A program made the position numbers and the translations under genes. A DNA stretch of 64,000 bases from NCBI RefSeq assembly GCF_004346845.1, contig NZ_SMGI01000002.1, positions 372,001 to 436,000 of the forward strand, written 5' to 3'. Shown here piece after piece: positions 61,301-64,000 of this stretch. The stretch's first letter is position 1. Each line of letters begins with the position of its first letter. The notes beneath the pieces are model-generated. The model was given only the letters and a program-made list of their open reading frames with translations. It was not told where the DNA came from and did not search any database. The DNA comes from Winogradskyella wandonensis (GTDB lineage: Bacteria > Bacteroidota > Bacteroidia > Flavobacteriales > Flavobacteriaceae).

Positions 61301-62551
61301 ATCTATCGTTGACGTTGTTGCCACACCTGTGCTCAAAGTGCCTTCTGTCCATTGACCGCCAACATCTTCATTATCTAATAAAGTAAACAAATCGAATGCT
61401 CCTGGTAATCCAGACACACAAAATGATGCTGGATTATTAGCTGCTGGCGTCCCAGATGTAAAACTATCATAAATTGTGATGGTTACAGTTGAGCTTCCTT
61501 CTGGGCATGGTCCACTTGCTGGCACAGTATAAGTAAACACTAAATCGCCTGGTGTGGTTACACTTCCAATATTTATCGTTCCTGTTGTCCCATTAGTAAT
61601 TGTTATTGGCCCAGACCATGTGCCTAAAGCATCTGGAGTGCCACCTAACTGGTCTACTAAATTTATATCTGTAGTAGGTAAACTATCTATACAATACTCT
61701 AAAGTAGCAGAAGTTCCTGGGTCAATAGGTGTATTAACCTCTACTGTTACTACTATAGGATTACTGGTACAAAAGAAGCTTTCTGCTTGTATGTAATACG
61801 TACCGCTTACTATGACATCAGTATCCATTAATGCTGGTTGAATAGGATTGCCTGCACCATCTAAACTTTCGTACCAGTTAAATACATCTACAGTTCCAGG
61901 TATAAGGTCTGCCACAGTAGGATTAGCTGTTGTACAAAACGATTGCACTGAAGGTGGTGTTGGCTCATCTGGCGCGTCAAAGGTTGCAGTTGTTCCAACT
62001 TCTATTTGACTTCTACAGCCTGAGGAGTCGACAAATACAATAAAATAATTTGTTCCTCCTGTAGGAATAGCGTCTGTTGGCAATGCTTGATTCGCAAGTT
62101 CAAAGTCTGTATAAATCTCAACAGAGCCTCCAGGCGGTTGGGCAAAGCTTAAAACTTCATCTATATACAGTTGAATTGTTGGAGACTCATTACTACAGTA
62201 AACAGCATCTAAGTTTTGGTTAGTTGGGCTCAACACAAAAGATACTGTAATGGCCTCTCTTGTACCGCACGTGCCCGTACTGTTACCGGCATAATAAACG
62301 CCTTCTGAAACGAGCTCATTAGAATTAAAAGTTGTTCCTCCTGTTGGGGAATCGTACCATTGGATATCATTATTGATATCTGTCGCATAAATATTTAAAT
62401 CTTGAATGGTTAACCCAGCGGCATCACAAACTAGTGGCGAGGGATTAGTTACTGTTGGACATTGTGCACTAACATGACTGGTAAAGGCAAATAGTAACAA
62501 AGCAGCAGTAATTGATTTAAACAAGTTCCTATTGATAAGGTTTGTTTTCAT
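58388..62551 (-). CDS. Giant repetitive surface protein with T9SS type B sorting domain
   Basis: 1387 residues from ATG 62551 (a TTG two codons earlier is the alternative). Signal peptide ends SHVSAQ near residue 30. The body contains about ten Ig-like repeats of roughly 75-95 residues, each with a LDLF..LdG..d..G.W..d...G......v......G.Y.fTY pattern and a CxE/CxxD start, then C-terminal ...FSPNGDGVNDTFDV, the T9SS type B (gliding-motility-associated) sorting domain. The repeats share DNA-level similarity, suggesting internal duplication. Probably a T9SS-secreted adhesin or matrix protein; no enzymatic domain. Followed by PorP/SprF and OmpA-family genes. Confidence 0.9.
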   Translation of the reverse strand: MKTNLINRNLFKSITAALLLFAFTSHVSAQCPTVTNPSPLVCDAAGLTIQDLNIYATDINNDIQWYDSPTGGTTFNSNELVSEGVYYAGNSTGTCGTREAITVSFVLSPTNQNLDAVYCSNESPTIQLYIDEVLSFAQPPGGSVEIYTDFELANQALPTDAIPTGGTNYFIVFVDSSGCRSQIEVGTTATFDAPDEPTPPSVQSFCTTANPTVADLIPGTVDVFNWYESLDGAGNPIQPALMDTDVIVSGTYYIQAESFFCTSNPIVVTVEVNTPIDPGTSATLEYCIDSLPTTDINLVDQLGGTPDALGTWSGPITITNGTTGTINIGSVTTPGDLVFTYTVPASGPCPEGSSTVTITIYDSFTSGTPAANNPASFCVSGLPGAFDLFTLLDNEDVGGQWTEGTLSTGVATTSTIDFSGFAPGTYDYTYTQNLAPNVCAEESTTVQVIILEDPNAGVALNASICENEIASNSPFDLFSALDGSQDNNSGTWTDANGVVVTSPVDISTFTVSGSPFQFTYTISNGTCEDAETISITIEPAPESGNALTPLELCFEELTANSPLDLFTLLDGTQDTNGTWYEGTDASGTAVSNPVDISAFADGTYNYTYSVPNIGTCSDVDVTVQLIVLPQPNTGTPTNATFCENDVAGNSPLDLFGQLTGNDAGGTWSDDDASGALSGSNVDLTSLPIGSYNFTYSITSTQGCTNSSTVTVTLEDAPESGTVNPPAEFCIADVSSGETFNLFDLLEGEDQSGVWSDDDASGALAGNTVTLDGLATGTYDFTFDVNAIGTCDDSLVTVTLIILDTATPTATTVQEFCDSGLVGDLAATGNSIQWYDEATGGNPLDASTPLVNGETYYATQTDASTGCESSVRFEVTVNIFTTPISGNAIIPGLIECNDNASIDLFTGLDGTQDAGGVWQDDSATGAVTDNSLDATGLTPGDYQFTYFIAATPPCIDASTTITITIEEALNPGTDASTNVCIDAGTIDLFPLLGGADLGGTWSPALTSGTGVFDPLVDAAGPYTYELVNACGSFISVVTVSVTLPANAGEDNTAEVCVIDGTFDLTTLLNGTPDSTGTWFPELTSGTNIFDPTADTSGVYTYTVAATAPCTTDASAQVTITVNDIQEPTVIEATPAFCVIDNPTVADLSSAVTVTGSLNWYADAALTTALSDSEALIDGEDYFATQTAANGCESSNNISVVVTINDTPTPTLLDASLDYCINDNPTIGDLSQNISENGQTPFTVVWYDAINGGSTYSNSDDLESEQTYYAALINTTTGCESSVRLEVMPDLTNCGALVIPDGFSPNGDGVNDTFDVDNLEVLHPNFEMEIYNRYGNLVYKGNAASPRFDGTSNQSTIGDKVLPVGVYFYIFNFNDGENKPVQGRLYLSR

Positions 62552-62736
62552 AATCAAAATGTTGGTTAAGTTTTGGTTATAGTTTGAATAAAAAAAGTAC
62601 TTATTTTTCGTACAAATCTTATATTCGGGTGCAATTTAACGAAAAATTTTGTATTTCATCGGATTTTAATGTTTTTTATCGATAAAATTTGCGCTTTGGC
62701 TAAGAAAAAATACTTAACGTGCTGACTTACAGTAAT

Positions 62737-62796
62737 TTGAATAAAAACAAAAATCCCTAAGATTAGCTAATCTTAGGGATTTTTGTTTTTATTCAA
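62737..62796 (-). terminator. Perfect 60-bp palindrome terminating ctaD
   Basis: Arms 62737-62766 and 62767-62796 are complementary at all 30 positions with no spacer; the centre reads AAGATTAGCTAATCTT and the stem contains ATCCCTAAG/CTTAGGGAT. The minus strand ends in TTTTTGTTTTTATTCAA. It lies 9 bp after the ctaD stop codon and is bidirectional in principle. The rest of the 62552-62805 spacer, upstream of the type B gene, is AT-rich without a clear -7 box. Confidence 0.9.
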
Positions 62797-62805
62797 TTGG
62801 ATTCT

Positions 62806-64000
62806 TTAATGTTGTAGTTCCTCTTCACCATCTTTCATTGGGACATTTTGAGGCACAAAGTCTTCCTCATGTCCTGGCTTACTATAATCGTAAGACCATC
62901 TGTAAACCGTTGGTAAAGCACCAGGCCAGTTACCATGAATATGCTTTACAGGAGCAGTCCATTCTAATGTGTTAGACTTCCACGGATTTTGTTCCGCCTT
63001 TTTGCCGTAGAACATACTGCTAAAGAAGTTGTACAAGAATACTAGCTGAAATGCACCTCCTACAAGAGCAAACATTGTAATGACTACCTGTGTATTTGTA
63101 GTATCATCGAACAATGGGAAGTTAGAGTTTGTATAATATCTTCGAGGTAATCCCGCCATACCTATAAAGTGCATTGGGAAGAAAACACCGTAAGCACAGA
63201 TGGCTGTTACCCAGAAATGGAGATATCCTAAATTCTTATTCATCATTCTACCAAACATTCTTGGGAACCAGTGGTAAACCCCGGCAAATAACCCATAAAG
63301 TGCAGATATACCCATTACCAAGTGGAAATGCGCCACAACAAAATATGTATCATGAACATTGATGTCTAATGCACTATCACCTAAGATAATACCTGTAAGA
63401 CCACCTGTAATGAAAGTTGATACTAAACCAATAGAGAATAGCATCGCTGGATTCATCTGTAGATTACCTTTCCAAAGCGTTGTAATATAATTAAAGGCTT
63501 TTACTGCTGAAGGAATTGCAATTAATAAAGTTGTAAATGTAAATACTGAACCTAAGAACGGATTCATACCAGAAATAAACATATGATGACCCCAAACTAT
63601 TGTAGATAAGAATGCAATAGCCAAAATTGAAGCAACCATGGCACGGTAACCAAATATTGGCTTACGTGAATTTGTTGCAATAATCTCTGATGTAATACCT
63701 AATGCTGGTAATAATACAATATAAACTTCAGGGTGACCTAAGAACCAGAAAAGGTGTTCGAATAATACAGGCGAACCTCCTTGGTAATGTAAAACTTCAC
63801 CTTGAATAAATATATCTGATAAGAAGAATGACGTTCCAAAACTTCTATCCATTATTAATAATAGGGCTGCAGATAATAAAACTGGGAATGAAATTACACC
63901 AATGATTGCTGTTACAAAGAACGCCCAAATAGTTAATGGTAAACGTGTCATTGACATCCCTTTTGTACGTAGGTTCAATACTGTTACAATATAGTTTAAC
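62806..64000 (-). CDS. ctaD: Cytochrome c oxidase subunit I, 3' part (continues beyond the window)
   Basis: The frame is open to the window end (the codon at 63978 is an internal Leu, not the start), giving at least 398 C-terminal residues. Heme-copper motifs: CuB His and cross-linked Tyr in HLFWFLGHPEVYIVLLP, CuB pair WGHHMF, and the heme ligands in NVHDTYFVVAHFHLVMG. It is the catalytic subunit reducing O2 to water. It lies about 35 kb from the COX3/COX4/ctaB block; coxB is presumably just outside. Terminator palindrome follows. Confidence 0.96.
   Translation of the reverse strand, partial: LNYIVTVLNLRTKGMSMTRLPLTIWAFFVTAIIGVISFPVLLSAALLLIMDRSFGTSFFLSDIFIQGEVLHYQGGSPVLFEHLFWFLGHPEVYIVLLPALGITSEIIATNSRKPIFGYRAMVASILAIAFLSTIVWGHHMFISGMNPFLGSVFTFTTLLIAIPSAVKAFNYITTLWKGNLQMNPAMLFSIGLVSTFITGGLTGIILGDSALDINVHDTYFVVAHFHLVMGISALYGLFAGVYHWFPRMFGRMMNKNLGYLHFWVTAICAYGVFFPMHFIGMAGLPRRYYTNSNFPLFDDTTNTQVVITMFALVGGAFQLVFLYNFFSSMFYGKKAEQNPWKSNTLEWTAPVKHIHGNWPGALPTVYRWSYDYSKPGHEEDFVPQNVPMKDGEEELQH

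Noticed and set aside
58388-62551. Regularly spaced repeats suggesting a CRISPR array
   Set aside because: Repeats are in frame, vary in length and encode Ig-like domains; no spacer-repeat regularity of 25-40 bp and no cas genes.
1-64000. tRNA, rRNA, riboswitch or transposase genes
   Set aside because: No cloverleaf, conserved rRNA stretch, known riboswitch core or transposase motif was seen in any intergenic region.

Overview
The window reads as chromosome of a marine-type member of the Flavobacteriaceae (Bacteroidota). It is AT-rich and nearly fully coding. It carries clade hallmarks: SprA/T9SS, PorP/SprF proteins paired with giant proteins ending in the type B T9SS sorting domain, duplicated OmpH/Skp after BamA, Bacteroidota-type TAnnTTTG promoter boxes, and A-rich leaders in place of Shine-Dalgarno sites. 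I cannot name the genus safely; Winogradskyella/Psychroserpens-like relatives are a guess. No rRNA, tRNA, CRISPR, phage or transposase gene was seen.

Layout. 1-2.7 kb: end of bamA, two OmpH/Skp chaperones and murI (envelope biogenesis). 2.7-6.2 kb (minus): gamma-carbonic-anhydrase-like protein and a LytS/LytTR two-component system whose kinase has a periplasmic carboxypeptidase-like plus TPR sensor. 6.4-12 kb: PorP/SprF and a 1534-residue T9SS type B surface protein. 12.2-14.9 kb (plus): Nfu-type Fe-S carrier, dodecin, an unknown secreted protein and an MscS channel. 14.9-22.7 kb (minus): a MacAB-TolC-like efflux operon with one ATPase, two permeases, two adaptors and one TolC, ending in tsaB. 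22.8-28.3 kb (minus): cytochrome oxidase assembly block (CxxC mini-protein, DUF420, SCO, thioredoxin-like protein, COX4, two COX3, heme O synthase). 28.4-34.6 kb: MBL hydrolase, an orphan membrane protein, a RemB-like barrel carrying a TonB-C-like domain, two tandem tonB paralogues separated by a MITE-like palindrome, and a VanZ-like protein. 34.6-45.2 kb: gcvH, sprA (2429 aa), ruvA and maeB.

45.3-53.3 kb is a compact sugar-uptake locus, most probably for sucrose: LacI regulator with twin operators, TonB-dependent receptor, MFS/GPH transporter, PfkB kinase and GH13 sucrose-phosphorylase-like enzyme. It is the best candidate for a distinct pathway here: import across both membranes, phosphorolysis to glucose-1-phosphate plus fructose, then fructose phosphorylation. 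53.3-55.3 kb: queG and ruvB. 55.4-62.6 kb: a second T9SS-associated trio (OmpA-family protein, PorP/SprF, 1387-residue type B protein). 62.8-64 kb: 3' part of ctaD, closed by a perfect 60-bp palindromic terminator.

Recurrent non-coding themes are a small dispersed hairpin repeat that sits just upstream of several minus-strand start codons, with arms that differ but stay complementary, and the 163-bp MITE-like element between the tonB paralogues. I cannot run searches, so novelty claims are provisional.
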